Shown here in pieces: positions 43,670 to 52,623 of a stretch of DNA of 64,000 nt. A program made the translations under genes and the position numbers. The notes beneath the pieces are model-generated. The model saw only the letters and a program-made list of their open reading frames with translations. It did not search any database and was not told where the DNA came from. Positions within the stretch are counted from its first letter, which is position 1. Each line of letters starts with the position of its first letter. Source of the DNA: Paractinoplanes ovalisporus (lineage in GTDB: Bacteria; Actinomycetota; Actinomycetes; Mycobacteriales; Micromonosporaceae); the NCBI RefSeq assembly GCF_016834655.1, contig NZ_JAENHP010000035.1:27948-91947 (forward strand), in the 5' to 3' direction.

Positions 43670-44300
43670 AGTCGACGGACACGATCCAGGGACGCTTCGC
43701 GGGCCGGAAAGCCGGCGCCGGGTCCGGGATTTCGTGAGCGGGCTGTTGGCGCCGCTGCCGGTCAGAACTGTTGGACGATCACGGAGCGCGCCGGTAACCA
43801 TGAACCGGGCGGCATGCAATACCTGATCGGCCGGGCCAGCCAGGACGACGCTGGAGACCGGGCTGAACTCCGCGACTTCGTCGCGGCCCGGCTCAGGCAC
43901 CCGGACGGGGTTTTGCTGATCGACGAGACCCGGGGACCTGAAGAAAGGCATTCACCCCGTCGGGGTCCAACCGCAGCACTCCGGCACCGCCGGGAAGATC
44001 GAGAACTGCCAGCTCCCGGTGCACCTCTCCTATGCCTCGCCGTTTGGTCACCCTTGGTCGACGTCGCTCTCTACCTGCCGAAATCTTGGACCGCCGATCC
44101 CGCAAGACGCGCCGAAGCGGGCGCCCCCGACACCGCCGGCTTCGCCACGAAACCACAGCTGGCCCGCCGGCTCATCGAAACGGCGGCGGGCGGTGGACTG
44201 CCGTGTCGGTGGTCGCCGACGATGAAGCCTACGGCGGCGACCCAAGACTGGCCGAGCGGAGGCGGGCGAGGCCGGGCTGGGCGCACGCAGGCGGTGTGTG
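43670..44300 (+). pseudogene. Decayed IS701-family transposase
   Basis: Three alternating frames together give the IS701-type sequence: ITERAGNHEPGGMQYLIGRA and LRHPDGVLLIDET, then GDLKKGIHPVGVQPQHSGTA, GKIENCQLPVHLSY, VALYLPKSWTADPARR, APDTAGFATKPQLARRLIET, DDEAYGGDPRLAERRRARPG. At least three frameshifts and loss of the C-terminal end show that it is dead. It lies just upstream of the HEPN-like gene. Confidence 0.75.
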
Positions 44301-44326
44301 AGCGAATCACCGGTCGGGGGAGCGCT

Positions 44327-45415
44327 ATGGCAATTAGCCGCAGCGGTGGGGGTGAGCTACTTACCTTGGTGTATTGCCGGGAAGGTGGCTTCGTGCAGCG
44401 ACTGGAGTTGGTGGTGGTACAGCTCGACGAAGTTCGTCGGCTCATTGAGGTCGGCCGGATCCCGCAATTGCGGCTGGCGTACATTCTGCTAGACAGCGCC
44501 GTCGAGCTGCTGATGCACCGCATGGTGCAGTGGAAACTAAGAGACGAGCGACGCCAGTTCGAGCAACTTGAGCGCCTGTACCAGTGGCGGCACTGGCGTA
44601 CCCACGGCACCCCGATACAGAAACAGCTCGCTGAGCAGATCACCGAGCAACAGCTGCACGACGAGATCGCCGCGTACGAGCCGCGGGTGACCCCGAACAA
44701 GTACCGCAGGGAGGTCGATCGCTACTTCGGCGCTAAGGTGGCCTTCCTCGTCGAAAAGGGCGCGCTGCCGACGCTGTTGAAGCCGGTGCTAGGCAAGCTG
44801 CACGATTATCGCAACGAGACGTACCACCGGGATCAGCACCGCGAGCAGGTGCTGATCCCCGCCGTGTTGGTCTACTTTGATGTGGCGTGCGCTGTGCTCG
44901 AGCAGTTGCGCTCGGGCGCAATGACGATTTCTGGTCAGGTGGGCCCGGAGATGGCCCGGTTCATTGATGGTGACCCGCACCAAGCCGACCCGTTCGAGAT
45001 CCCTGCCCGGGTGGCGGCGGGGTTACGCGCGGAGGTTGGCTTGGACGTGGCCGCGGTGGCGCAGGCGCTGACCGGCCACGTGGCCGCCCGCCTTGAGGAG
45101 CTGGAGTCCGGACTGGAGTACATCGAGCAAAACAGCCGGTCGGCGCGGCCCGGGGACGCCATCGCGATGATGCAAGCCGAGGACGGCGACCTCGAGGCGG
45201 TGTTCAGCGTGGAGGTCTTACGTCGGCGCACGTACCCCCTGAGCATGGCTGACGTACACAATTGGCAGCGCCGCGCCGAGCTGCTGGCCGGCATGGGCGA
45301 CCGAGACTCGCTTTTCGCGGCGTTTGCTGAGCTTGAGGACGCCTTCGAAGGGTTGGAGAGGCGGGTGGCGCGGGCCGTGCGGTGCATCGACGAGGAAGCG
45401 AACATGCGCATCTGA
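44327..45415 (+). CDS. Second HEPN-like (Rx4H) protein
   Basis: 362 aa from ATG 44327 with GGGGGAG upstream; GTG 44393 with AAGGTGG is an alternative start. Helices around RIPQLRLAYILLDSAVELLM and YRNETYHRDQHREQVLIP contain R-N-E-T-Y-H (Arg162 to His167), again the Rx4H motif of HEPN ribonucleases. The first helix pair resembles the AbiV/HEPN start. The C-terminal 150 residues are helical with no motif. Its neighbours are IS debris and a SOS-regulated gene. Possible abortive-infection effector; not proven. Confidence 0.55.
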   Translation: MAISRSGGGELLTLVYCREGGFVQRLELVVVQLDEVRRLIEVGRIPQLRLAYILLDSAVELLMHRMVQWKLRDERRQFEQLERLYQWRHWRTHGTPIQKQLAEQITEQQLHDEIAAYEPRVTPNKYRREVDRYFGAKVAFLVEKGALPTLLKPVLGKLHDYRNETYHRDQHREQVLIPAVLVYFDVACAVLEQLRSGAMTISGQVGPEMARFIDGDPHQADPFEIPARVAAGLRAEVGLDVAAVAQALTGHVAARLEELESGLEYIEQNSRSARPGDAIAMMQAEDGDLEAVFSVEVLRRRTYPLSMADVHNWQRRAELLAGMGDRDSLFAAFAELEDAFEGLERRVARAVRCIDEEANMRI

Positions 45416-45734
45416 TCGTCAGTTAACTGGCCGAACTGGGTCAGTGGCCGGACTTGCTGGCCGTAACCCGGACGCCATCCTGCTCGCGTCGAGCCCGGCC
45501 GATGGGCTGCCCACCATCACGGCAATCTGCAAGAGGCCGTCGGCCGGATCCGCTCCGCGCTCGTACTCGACAAGCCGATCCCTGACGAATTCTCCGCTGT
45601 GCTCTTGGACGCCGGATACGTCGCGGCTGTCTGCCTGCGCACCCGGCCGACTGCGTGATCCTCGACGACCTGCCCGCGGTGACCCACGTCGCCCGAACGC
45701 TGTTGAGCCGCTTCGCTTAAGGACGCCCGGCTGG
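45416..45734. other. Intergenic region, possible gene remnant
   Basis: 319 bases. Short stretches such as GRIRSALVLDKPIPDEF and CVILDDLPAVTHVARTLLSR lie in different frames and may be the ruin of a small gene. No product is called. Confidence 0.3.
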
Positions 45735-45977
45735 TCAGTGCGCTGGCCGTTGCGGCATTAACGCCCAGTCGTCCTCGCCGGGGGAGGCGGTCTTGAGCAT
45801 CCGATCGACCATGCCGCGCGCGGACTGTTCGTCGTCGTAGTGGAAGACTGCCTCGTCTCCGCCGTCTCCGCCGATCCGGCCGATGACCTGCCAGCCGGCC
45901 TCTGTGCGGTTCAGGTAGACGTCACGCCTAGCGCCGCGGTATCGGCGGTTGAAGTAATGCGCGATCCGCTCCACCAT
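45735..45977 (-). CDS. Small protein under SOS (LexA-box) control
   Basis: 80 aa from ATG 45977. The frame extends to GTG 46025, but that would place the LexA box inside the gene, so the inner start is preferred. The product has two halves: basic helix (VERIAHYFNRRYRGARRDVY) and strand/helix (AGWQVIGRIGGDGG, YDDEQSARGMVDRMLKTASP). No domain recognised. It lies 12 bp after the LexA box at 45989-46004 with no separate ribosome-binding site. Confidence 0.65.
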   Translation of the reverse strand: MVERIAHYFNRRYRGARRDVYLNRTEAGWQVIGRIGGDGGDEAVFHYDDEQSARGMVDRMLKTASPGEDDWALMPQRPAH

Positions 45978-45988
45978 GACGAGCAAGT

Positions 45989-46004
45989 TAGAACATTTGT
46001 TCGA
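45989..46004 (-). promoter_or_regulatory. LexA (SOS) box
   Basis: The minus strand reads TCGAACAAATGTTCTA, matching the gram-positive/actinobacterial LexA consensus TCGAAC-N4-GTTCGA at 15 of 16 positions (only the penultimate base differs). It lies 11 bases before ATG 45977. Confidence 0.75.
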
Positions 46005-46061
46005 CAAGCGCAACGCGTGCTCCACCCTCAGCTGGACTCAAGGCGGCGCAGGCGGCCCAGC

Positions 46062-47183
46062 TCAGGAGGCCGATACTAAGGCGATTCGCAGCGTTGCTGC
46101 TGCCTCGGTAGCCGCCTTCTTGAGTTCGTGATGCGTGGTGTCGGGCAGAGATCTGACGCCGAGGCCTGAATCGGTCATGAGGCGACGAAGGCGGCTATGT
46201 TGGTCGCTGCTGATGCCTTCATTGAAAGTTCGAAGGCTGTGGGCGTCTCGGGCGGCGTAGCCGTCTGCCGAGTCGAGGGCGTCCTCGACGACTCGATTGA
46301 TCAACTCGTTCGCTAGCTCAGGCTGGGTGGGGTGAGCGAGGGTAGCGATCGTGAGTCCGAGGCGGACCCGGTAGGAGTGGTATCCAGGTGTCGCAGGCCG
46401 CTCGGTGTAGTGAATAGTCGCTGACTTGATGTGCCGCAGGAGCCGCGGGTCATCTGGTTCGGTGGTCATGAGCTGCAGGCATGCCGAGATCTCGCGCTCC
46501 CATGGCTGTGTTGGCGTGGTCTTGGCGAGAAGCGCGTTGGCTGCAGCAAAGCTGTTGGCCATGCAGGAGGCGATGATCGCGGCCTGTCGGCCCTCCATGA
46601 GGTGGACGCCGATTCCTTTATGCCGGTCGGCGTGGCGGGCGGCCTCGTCCCACCGGCTGGCGAGCGCGTAGGCCCGGACACCTTCGCTGACGAGTTGCAA
46701 CCACACCCACTCAAGGAGTTGGCGGCGTTCATGGTGCTCTCCGACGAGCCGGCCGAGCGGCAAGGTACGGGAATCCACGGTCAGATCGTGGTGATGGGTG
46801 ACGGCCGTGTACATCTGGTCCAGGAGCTGGATTGCCTCGCTGGTTCTGTGGGCGCGTAAGTGGAGCCGTGCGAGGTTGAGGACGGGCTCGAGCAGGAACC
46901 TTGCCTCGGAGATTCTGAGCGGTCGGGTGAGGTCGCAGTAGGCGTCGATGTGCTGGAGGCAGAGGTCGCGGGCGTAGCCGGTCATGCCGCTGTCGCTGGC
47001 GATGAGTGCGGCCTTGTTGAGCGCGTGGGCAGCGTTGACCTGGCTGGTGTCTTCGTCGTCCTGGGCGGCTTCGACGTTCTGGATGACCTCGCGGATGCGG
47101 ACGGGAAGCGGCGGGCAGGCGGGCCGGGGCCGCCCGAGCAGTGGAAACCGGCGTACTGCTTCGGCAAGCGCGGGTAGGGCCAT
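46062..47183 (-). CDS. Helical-repeat protein at the end of the lanthipeptide operon
   Basis: 373 aa, starting 1 bp after the SpaB_C gene stop. TPR-like helix pairs run through the sequence (RFLLEPVLNLARLHLRAHRT, YALASRWDEAARHADRHKGI, EGRQAAIIASCMANSFAAAN). Similar proteins end lanthipeptide operons in other actinobacteria; the role is unknown (regulator or scaffold). Translationally close to the upstream gene, so part of the same transcript. Confidence 0.6.
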   Translation of the reverse strand: MALPALAEAVRRFPLLGRPRPACPPLPVRIREVIQNVEAAQDDEDTSQVNAAHALNKAALIASDSGMTGYARDLCLQHIDAYCDLTRPLRISEARFLLEPVLNLARLHLRAHRTSEAIQLLDQMYTAVTHHHDLTVDSRTLPLGRLVGEHHERRQLLEWVWLQLVSEGVRAYALASRWDEAARHADRHKGIGVHLMEGRQAAIIASCMANSFAAANALLAKTTPTQPWEREISACLQLMTTEPDDPRLLRHIKSATIHYTERPATPGYHSYRVRLGLTIATLAHPTQPELANELINRVVEDALDSADGYAARDAHSLRTFNEGISSDQHSRLRRLMTDSGLGVRSLPDTTHHELKKAATEAAATLRIALVSAS

Positions 47184-47184
47184 G

Positions 47185-48123
47185 TCAGCTCCTGGGCAGG
47201 GTGGCAGCTTGGGCTGCGTACGCGAGGACGCCTTGTGCAGTTGCGCTGAGGCCGAGCCGGTTCCAATGGAAGATCACGATCTGCGCGAGGACGGCTCTCA
47301 AGCCGCGGTCGAGGCCGCCGTCCGCGGCGAGCTCGCCGAGGTTTCGCCCGGCGTCGGCGAATCCGGTCAGCCAAGGGCTCAGATTGCCAGCGGCTCCGTC
47401 CGCGGCGAACAGAGCTAGCTCAGGTGTGACGCGGATGGCGAGCAGTGGTCGTATCTTCTCGGCCAAAGCATCAACGCGTCTCGTGTCGGCTGGAGCTGGA
47501 CGCAACTGGCTGACTTTGTGGAAGACGTCGCCTGTCTCGAACCAATCCATGCCGGCGTTCTGCTGGATCGCTCGGATGAGCAGCAGCGAGAGCTCGCGGC
47601 GTCCGAGCGCCATGGGGGAGTGGCGGACGTAGGCCAGAGCGCCGCGGCTGTCCGCCGCGAACAAGTCGTGCACGATGCCCATAGCGTTCATGCCGCCGAA
47701 GGCGGCGACTTCCGGTTCGTAGATGCCGGGCCGCCATCGCTCGATGGTGCGATCCCGGATGAGATCGTCGAGCAGGCCGGCGACGGCATGGTGGTCATCG
47801 GTCCGTAGCCGGATCCTCCAGTGGGGGTGCTTCCGCAAGAACCACCACGACCTTCCGCCATCGAGCTGGCTCAGGCGTGGGGCAATCAAGCGGGCGAAGT
47901 CTCGCTCGAAGTTCGGCCAGTCAGCCGGTGTGATGCGTGCTTGAAACCATTCCTGTTCGGAACGTCGGTGCAATGCTGCTCGGCCGGCACCTCGGTAGGT
48001 GTCAACCGCGTCTGCGAAGTCACCGTCGTAAACGCAGGACTCGTGACCGAGCGCACCGGCGACGGCTGCCTCGACATGGTCAGCGAGGCGATCCGGAGTC
48101 GTTGCTAAACGATCAACAGGCAT
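47185..48123 (-). CDS. Thiopeptide-type SpaB_C domain protein (glutamate elimination-like)
   Basis: 312 aa from ATG 48123, with GAGGTGGG 4 bases upstream. The SpaB_C signature is seen in QARITPADWPNFERDFARLI, WWFLRKHPHWRIRLRTDD, WRPGIYEPEVAAFGGMNAMG and FHKVSQL. In split LanB/TbtC-like systems this domain removes the glutamyl group from Ser/Thr or does cycloaddition. Here the LanB at 49244 already has such a C-terminus, so this is a second copy. Overlaps the LanC stop by about 19 bp; same operon. Confidence 0.8.
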   Translation of the reverse strand: MPVDRLATTPDRLADHVEAAVAGALGHESCVYDGDFADAVDTYRGAGRAALHRRSEQEWFQARITPADWPNFERDFARLIAPRLSQLDGGRSWWFLRKHPHWRIRLRTDDHHAVAGLLDDLIRDRTIERWRPGIYEPEVAAFGGMNAMGIVHDLFAADSRGALAYVRHSPMALGRRELSLLLIRAIQQNAGMDWFETGDVFHKVSQLRPAPADTRRVDALAEKIRPLLAIRVTPELALFAADGAAGNLSPWLTGFADAGRNLGELAADGGLDRGLRAVLAQIVIFHWNRLGLSATAQGVLAYAAQAATLPRS

Positions 48124-49247
48124 GTGTCCCACCTCGTTCGGGGAGGTTCGCCGGTTCCGATGCTGTGCTGGACGAGCCCAACGCCTTCGGAGCCGTTCAG
48201 GAGCCCTGTATTGGCGCCGGTTTCAGGGCTGACGAGGGCCGCGAGGTAAGGCAGGCGCTCCGCAATTCTCGGGTCGGCGGCATCCTGGGCGGCTCGGTAG
48301 GCGGTTTGGTAGAGCCCAGCACGCCCGTGGCAGATCCCCGCTTCAGTGAGCCGGGCAACCTCGGCGGGGTCAAGGCATCCGGCGAGTACGCGTTCGGCGC
48401 GGCTCTGACGCCCCGGGTCGCCGGTTGCCAATGCCGCGAGTTGCTGGGCGCGGGCAATGCCGACGGCGCCGTAGCACCATGACGGGCGGCTCTGTCTGAC
48501 GTGGTTGACGCGCCCGGATCGGACGTCATCGGCGGTGAGCCATTGCGGCCAAAACGTCCCGGCTGCCGTGTCGTACTGCCACCTGTCGAACCAGGCGCAC
48601 AGCCAACCGATCGCTTCGTACTGCCCGTCGACTTGGATGCCTCGCTGGGCTGCGAGAGACAGAAGGGCGAGCAGCCCGCCTGCGCCGTGGGCCATGCCGA
48701 GGTTGGCGTGGCCGCCTGGCGTCGGGATCAGGGAATCAGGGTCGTGCTCGACCCACCAGCCAGGCAGCTCGACGCCGTCGTTGTGCTGTGGCTGTACCAG
48801 CCGGACGGTGTAGGCGAGGATGTCCCCAAGTTCGTCGCAGCCGGGCGCATGCTCCAGCAGGAGCGCGCCCAGGCCGGTAAGCCCGTAGAGGAGGTCGTAC
48901 TCCGCGAAGGCGGTCGCACGTCGCTGCCGAATTCGTTCGTCCGCAGCAAGCAACCGTGTATGTATAAGGCGACTGACATGCCGCTGGAGCTGCTGCCGAG
49001 CCCGTTCATAACGGCCTGTGCCGGTGAGGTACAGCAGAAAGGCGATTGCGGGGGCGCCATAGAAGAGTCCAGAGTGGCTGCCAGCGTCGATGGGGCCGCC
49101 AGCAACTTGCTGGATGAATCGCTTCGCGTTCGCCCACTGGCCGGTGTTGTGCGCCAGCTCGACCGCCAAAACGGCGTTACCGATCGCACCGGACGCCAAC
49201 GATTGCGCTTCAGCAGCCTCCAAGCCGATGACTGTCGTGTCCGTCAT
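48105..49247 (-). CDS. lanC: LanC-family lanthionine cyclase
   Basis: 380 aa. Zinc ligands Cys258 (WCYG) and Cys306-His307 (CHGRAG) are in place, with the GMAHGAGG glycine-rich motif at about 184-191. This gives the alpha-toroid cyclase that makes lanthionine rings by adding Cys to dehydrated Ser/Thr. ATG 49247 overlaps the LanB stop (ATGA), so translation is coupled. Length is usual. Next gene is the separate SpaB_C protein. Confidence 0.92.
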   Translation of the reverse strand: MTDTTVIGLEAAEAQSLASGAIGNAVLAVELAHNTGQWANAKRFIQQVAGGPIDAGSHSGLFYGAPAIAFLLYLTGTGRYERARQQLQRHVSRLIHTRLLAADERIRQRRATAFAEYDLLYGLTGLGALLLEHAPGCDELGDILAYTVRLVQPQHNDGVELPGWWVEHDPDSLIPTPGGHANLGMAHGAGGLLALLSLAAQRGIQVDGQYEAIGWLCAWFDRWQYDTAAGTFWPQWLTADDVRSGRVNHVRQSRPSWCYGAVGIARAQQLAALATGDPGRQSRAERVLAGCLDPAEVARLTEAGICHGRAGLYQTAYRAAQDAADPRIAERLPYLAALVSPETGANTGLLNGSEGVGLVQHSIGTGEPPRTRWDTCLLIV

Positions 49248-52200
49248 TGCTCGGCGCCGCCCTTGAGTAGGCGCATTGCCGCGGCGCGGGCGAGGTGGTT
49301 GGTGGAGCGTTCGAAGCCGGGGTCGACGCCAACCGCGCGAACGTGGTGGTCGTGTACGAGGGTCCGAAGGATCGTCGCCGAGTCGCGTGCATTATCGACG
49401 GCGCGGTAGTAGGCCTGTAATGCGGCATGGCGGACCCGCCAAGCCTCAAGTAGGGCTTCGCCTCCGGTCAGGTCACGGATTTGTTGAACGCTGGTGAGTC
49501 GTCGAGTCTGTTGAGTCAGCGCTCGGTCTGCGGCGGCGGTATGGCTGCGGAGGCTGGCGAGTAGGGATTGGTACCCGGCCGTAGGGTCGGCCGCGAACCC
49601 GGCGGCCATCCGGGCGATGGAGGCCGCAGCGAGCGCCTGGCTCGGTATCGACCCCTCCCGTGACGTACGGAGCTGACTGATTGCCGCTGCGGTGTCGGTC
49701 GCGAAAACCTGCTCGGCTGCCGCCATGACTGACGATCCTCCGTATCGGGCTGGGTGCGGGTGGCGGGTGGTCAGCATCAGCTCGTTCGGTAGACCTGCGT
49801 CGTGGAGACGCTCGGTCCATGCGGAGAGTTGTGCAACTACCAGTCCATACGCCGCCGCATTGTCGAGACGGAGGGTCAAGCGCAGGTATTGGTCGGCGTC
49901 GAGCCGGATGAGGTCGCGGTGCCGGCTTGCCCACCACCGAGTGACACCGGAGTCGGTCAGATTCTCAGCGAAGGCCGGTAGATGGTCAGCCAGGATGTCG
50001 TCGAAGCGGCCGGGGCTGCCGATCAGCCGCGCGTTGACGACGGCAGACGTACCGGGACGCTCCGCCCGTGCGGGTCGTGTCATGGTCGGCAAAGGTCTGG
50101 GAGCGGGGCTGGCAAGAGACATTGGGATGACCAGCTCGGCGGGCCGACCCAGCCAACCGGGTCGGGCGGCGGCGAGGTCTTCGCGGAGTTCGAGGCGGCC
50201 GGAGCGGCGCAGATGGCTCTTCAGGAGTGCCTCGTCGAGCGGATCGTCGAGGTCGAGTGGCAGACGCTGGTCGCCGTGGCAGACGATCACCTGGCCTGGG
50301 AGCCGCCACCGTCGCCGCCAACGGGCAGTCTCGGCTGCAGAGCCGAGGTCGGCGATTGTCAGCAGCCAACGCGCTGGGGCAAGAATGGTGCGCTGGTAGC
50401 GGATGCGGGGGATGTATGGCATGGTCCGTGCAGCGGCGCCGAGGTCGAGAGGGCCGTAGACGGCGCTGCGTGAGTCGCCGACTTCGGCTAGGAATCGTGC
50501 CAGCGGCGGGGTCTGCACGGTGACGTCGAGGGCGTGCGGGACGTACGCGACAACTCTCTGGCCTGTGGATCGGCGGACCAGGTGGAACTGCGCGGCGTCG
50601 GCGGTCACGGCGAGGTCGTCGATGCTGATCGAATCGGAATCGATGAGTTCGGAAATAGGGATGATCTTGGCGCCGAGACGACCGACCCTAACCACGTTGT
50701 CGTTGTGTGTCCGGCGTGGTGGGAACGCAACCTGTGCTGCGACAGTCTCTTCGCTGCCGCGAGGAGCGTAGCTCTCCGCGAGTTGGTCGACGGTGGCTCT
50801 GTCGAGCAGATGCGCGAACCGCCCGAGCATGCTCGTCTGCGCGCGGGGAGCGCCGGTGACCAGAATGTCGAAGTCGCCTTGATTGAGCGTGTCAGCGCTG
50901 TCCGTCAGAACCGTTATGCCGATCTCAATGCGTGGTGGCGCTGCAACCGTCGCAGGGTCGCCGATTGTCAGCGCATCGATATCCGCGCTGGACAGGCTGA
51001 TTTCCGCCGAGCCGTCCAGCGCGGTCTGCTGGACGAGCGCCAGCAGGCGCGAGTCACGTTCGGTGAGCATCCGCCATGCCGGCTGCGGGCGCGGCGCACC
51101 AAGGTACCCAGCGGGGTAGCCGAGCCCTGAGTCGGCCACCAGATCCCGCACACCGACCAGCCCACCTAAGCCGTAGCGGGCGCGAAAGCGAGCGTGATAG
51201 TCGAGCCACGCGTGCGTACCGAACGGCTGAGTTGTCAGACGCAGCATCACCGATGCAGCAGCTGCGGCCTCGTCCAGCACTTTTTGGGGGACGCTCACGG
51301 TGGCGTCGAAACGCACATCGACCGCGAGCGGCGTTGCCGCCTTGACGACCGTGTTCATAGCTTCTACAAGGTGGGTACGCAACGACGCCTGCGATCCCGA
51401 TGAGACTTGGGCGTTGTGGGCGCTGAGGAGACCAGCCAACCGGCCGAGCTGGTCGACGAGAGGTGCCAAGTCCGGGATACGCCAGGCGCTGGCGCTGCCC
51501 AGTACACCGATCAAGTGGGTGAGCGCATTGGTCGCAGTCGTTGGCGGCCGCAGGCTGGTGATCAGAATGTTGCTGTCGACCAGACCATCCAGCAGCGCTT
51601 CGATCTTGTCGGCATCTCCTCGAGGAAGACGTTCGGCGAGCTGTGCGACGAGATTGTCGAACCGCACCGGCTGCGTTGCCAGAAAGAGCGCAAGCGCGAC
51701 AGGCTTGGTGTGCCGGACCGAACTTTCCGTCAGGACCCCGGCCGTCGATCGGCCGGCAACTGGCCGGGCGGGGACCACGACGCGGCCGGCCCGGATCTGA
51801 CCGCCGTTGTTGGCGATCAGGAACAAGGAGCGGCGCAGGCCGCGATGGTTCTCCAAGCGGTCGATGATCTGGGCGAGCCAGTCCGCATCAGCGCGCACTT
51901 GCGCGTGGTGGGTCTCGCCGATCTTTCGTACGGCGGGCCCAGCACTCGCAGTTGTTACCCCGGCGAACAACCCGAAGGGAGTGGATCGTCGCTGCCAGCG
52001 CCGTAGATATGAGGCAACTGCCAAGACGGCGCGCTGAACGACTTTCGTAGACGGGTTGCTTCCTGGAGTGAGGAGTTGATCAAGACGTGCGGTGAGATCG
52101 GGACTGGCCAACTCGACGGCCGTGCGAAATCCGGGCAGTGCCCAGACTGAAGCAAGCCAACGCATTCCCTGCCGCCGGTCGGCGGGGTCGGCAAGAGAGG

Positions 52201-52282
52201 GAGCCATGAGCGAGCAGGGGAGTGTGCTCGCCCGAATCAATAGCGGCCCGGCTCGATGGTAGCGATGGTGAACGGTCGGCAT
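49244..52282 (-). CDS. lanB: LanB-type lantibiotic dehydratase
   Basis: 1012 aa from ATG 52282 with GGAGGAG 5 bases upstream; a GTG-type extension is rejected. It has the Lant_dehydr_N region (YLRRWQRRSTPFGLFAGVTT), and MPYIPRIRYQRTILAPARWL, typical of LanB. A C-terminal SpaB_C-like domain (TRWWASRHRDLIRLDADQYL, NELMLTTRHPHPARYGG) is fused. It would glutamylate and dehydrate Ser/Thr of the precursor with Glu-tRNA. Unusually, another SpaB_C-like protein is encoded downstream. Confidence 0.93.
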   Translation of the reverse strand: MPTVHHRYHRAGPLLIRASTLPCSLMAPSLADPADRRQGMRWLASVWALPGFRTAVELASPDLTARLDQLLTPGSNPSTKVVQRAVLAVASYLRRWQRRSTPFGLFAGVTTASAGPAVRKIGETHHAQVRADADWLAQIIDRLENHRGLRRSLFLIANNGGQIRAGRVVVPARPVAGRSTAGVLTESSVRHTKPVALALFLATQPVRFDNLVAQLAERLPRGDADKIEALLDGLVDSNILITSLRPPTTATNALTHLIGVLGSASAWRIPDLAPLVDQLGRLAGLLSAHNAQVSSGSQASLRTHLVEAMNTVVKAATPLAVDVRFDATVSVPQKVLDEAAAAASVMLRLTTQPFGTHAWLDYHARFRARYGLGGLVGVRDLVADSGLGYPAGYLGAPRPQPAWRMLTERDSRLLALVQQTALDGSAEISLSSADIDALTIGDPATVAAPPRIEIGITVLTDSADTLNQGDFDILVTGAPRAQTSMLGRFAHLLDRATVDQLAESYAPRGSEETVAAQVAFPPRRTHNDNVVRVGRLGAKIIPISELIDSDSISIDDLAVTADAAQFHLVRRSTGQRVVAYVPHALDVTVQTPPLARFLAEVGDSRSAVYGPLDLGAAARTMPYIPRIRYQRTILAPARWLLTIADLGSAAETARWRRRWRLPGQVIVCHGDQRLPLDLDDPLDEALLKSHLRRSGRLELREDLAAARPGWLGRPAELVIPMSLASPAPRPLPTMTRPARAERPGTSAVVNARLIGSPGRFDDILADHLPAFAENLTDSGVTRWWASRHRDLIRLDADQYLRLTLRLDNAAAYGLVVAQLSAWTERLHDAGLPNELMLTTRHPHPARYGGSSVMAAAEQVFATDTAAAISQLRTSREGSIPSQALAAASIARMAAGFAADPTAGYQSLLASLRSHTAAADRALTQQTRRLTSVQQIRDLTGGEALLEAWRVRHAALQAYYRAVDNARDSATILRTLVHDHHVRAVGVDPGFERSTNHLARAAAMRLLKGGAEQ

Positions 52283-52357
52283 ACCGCTCCTCCGGAGGGG
52301 AGAGTGCCGCCGGAGCACGCGTGTGGCAGGCAGTGCTCCGGCGGCGGCAGAGAGGGT

Positions 52358-52555
52358 TCAGCGAGGGTCGTACGCCGACGTTGAGCAGGCGCTCGTGTCG
52401 CAGGTATTGCCGCACCCGTCGCTGGTGCTGCACATCATGATCACCAGGGGCGTGGTGGACTCGACCACCGTCATGTCGAGCTCGAAATCGTCGTCAGTCA
52501 AAGGCTGGTCGATAGTGGGACTCTCGACGACCGCGGTAGGCGGAGCCATGGACAT
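52358..52555 (-). CDS. FxLD-family lanthipeptide precursor
   Basis: 65 aa from ATG 52555 (AGGAG five bases upstream; longer frames rejected). The leader has FELDMTVVES (FELD at 24-27), the recognition box of FxLD precursors. The core after about residue 34 is Ser/Thr/Cys-rich with Cys42, 48, 52 and 57 (TSDGCGNTCDTSAC) and nine Ser/Thr from residue 43 on. It lies directly between the methyltransferase and LanB genes. Asp46-Gly47 and Asp53 are possible sites for the PIMT-like methyltransferase. Ring pattern cannot be told from sequence. Confidence 0.9.
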   Translation of the reverse strand: MSMAPPTAVVESPTIDQPLTDDDFELDMTVVESTTPLVIMMCSTSDGCGNTCDTSACSTSAYDPR

Positions 52556-52623
52556 CACTCTCCTGACAGGTACGAAGGAATGGTGCGAGGCCGCCTGGCC
52601 CATGCCCGGTGAACGGCGCCAGC

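Noticed and set aside
43640..44326. Long open frame 5' of the HEPN-like gene
   Set aside because: It is the frame-shifted remains of an IS701-like transposase; only the part after 44327 reads as an independent protein.
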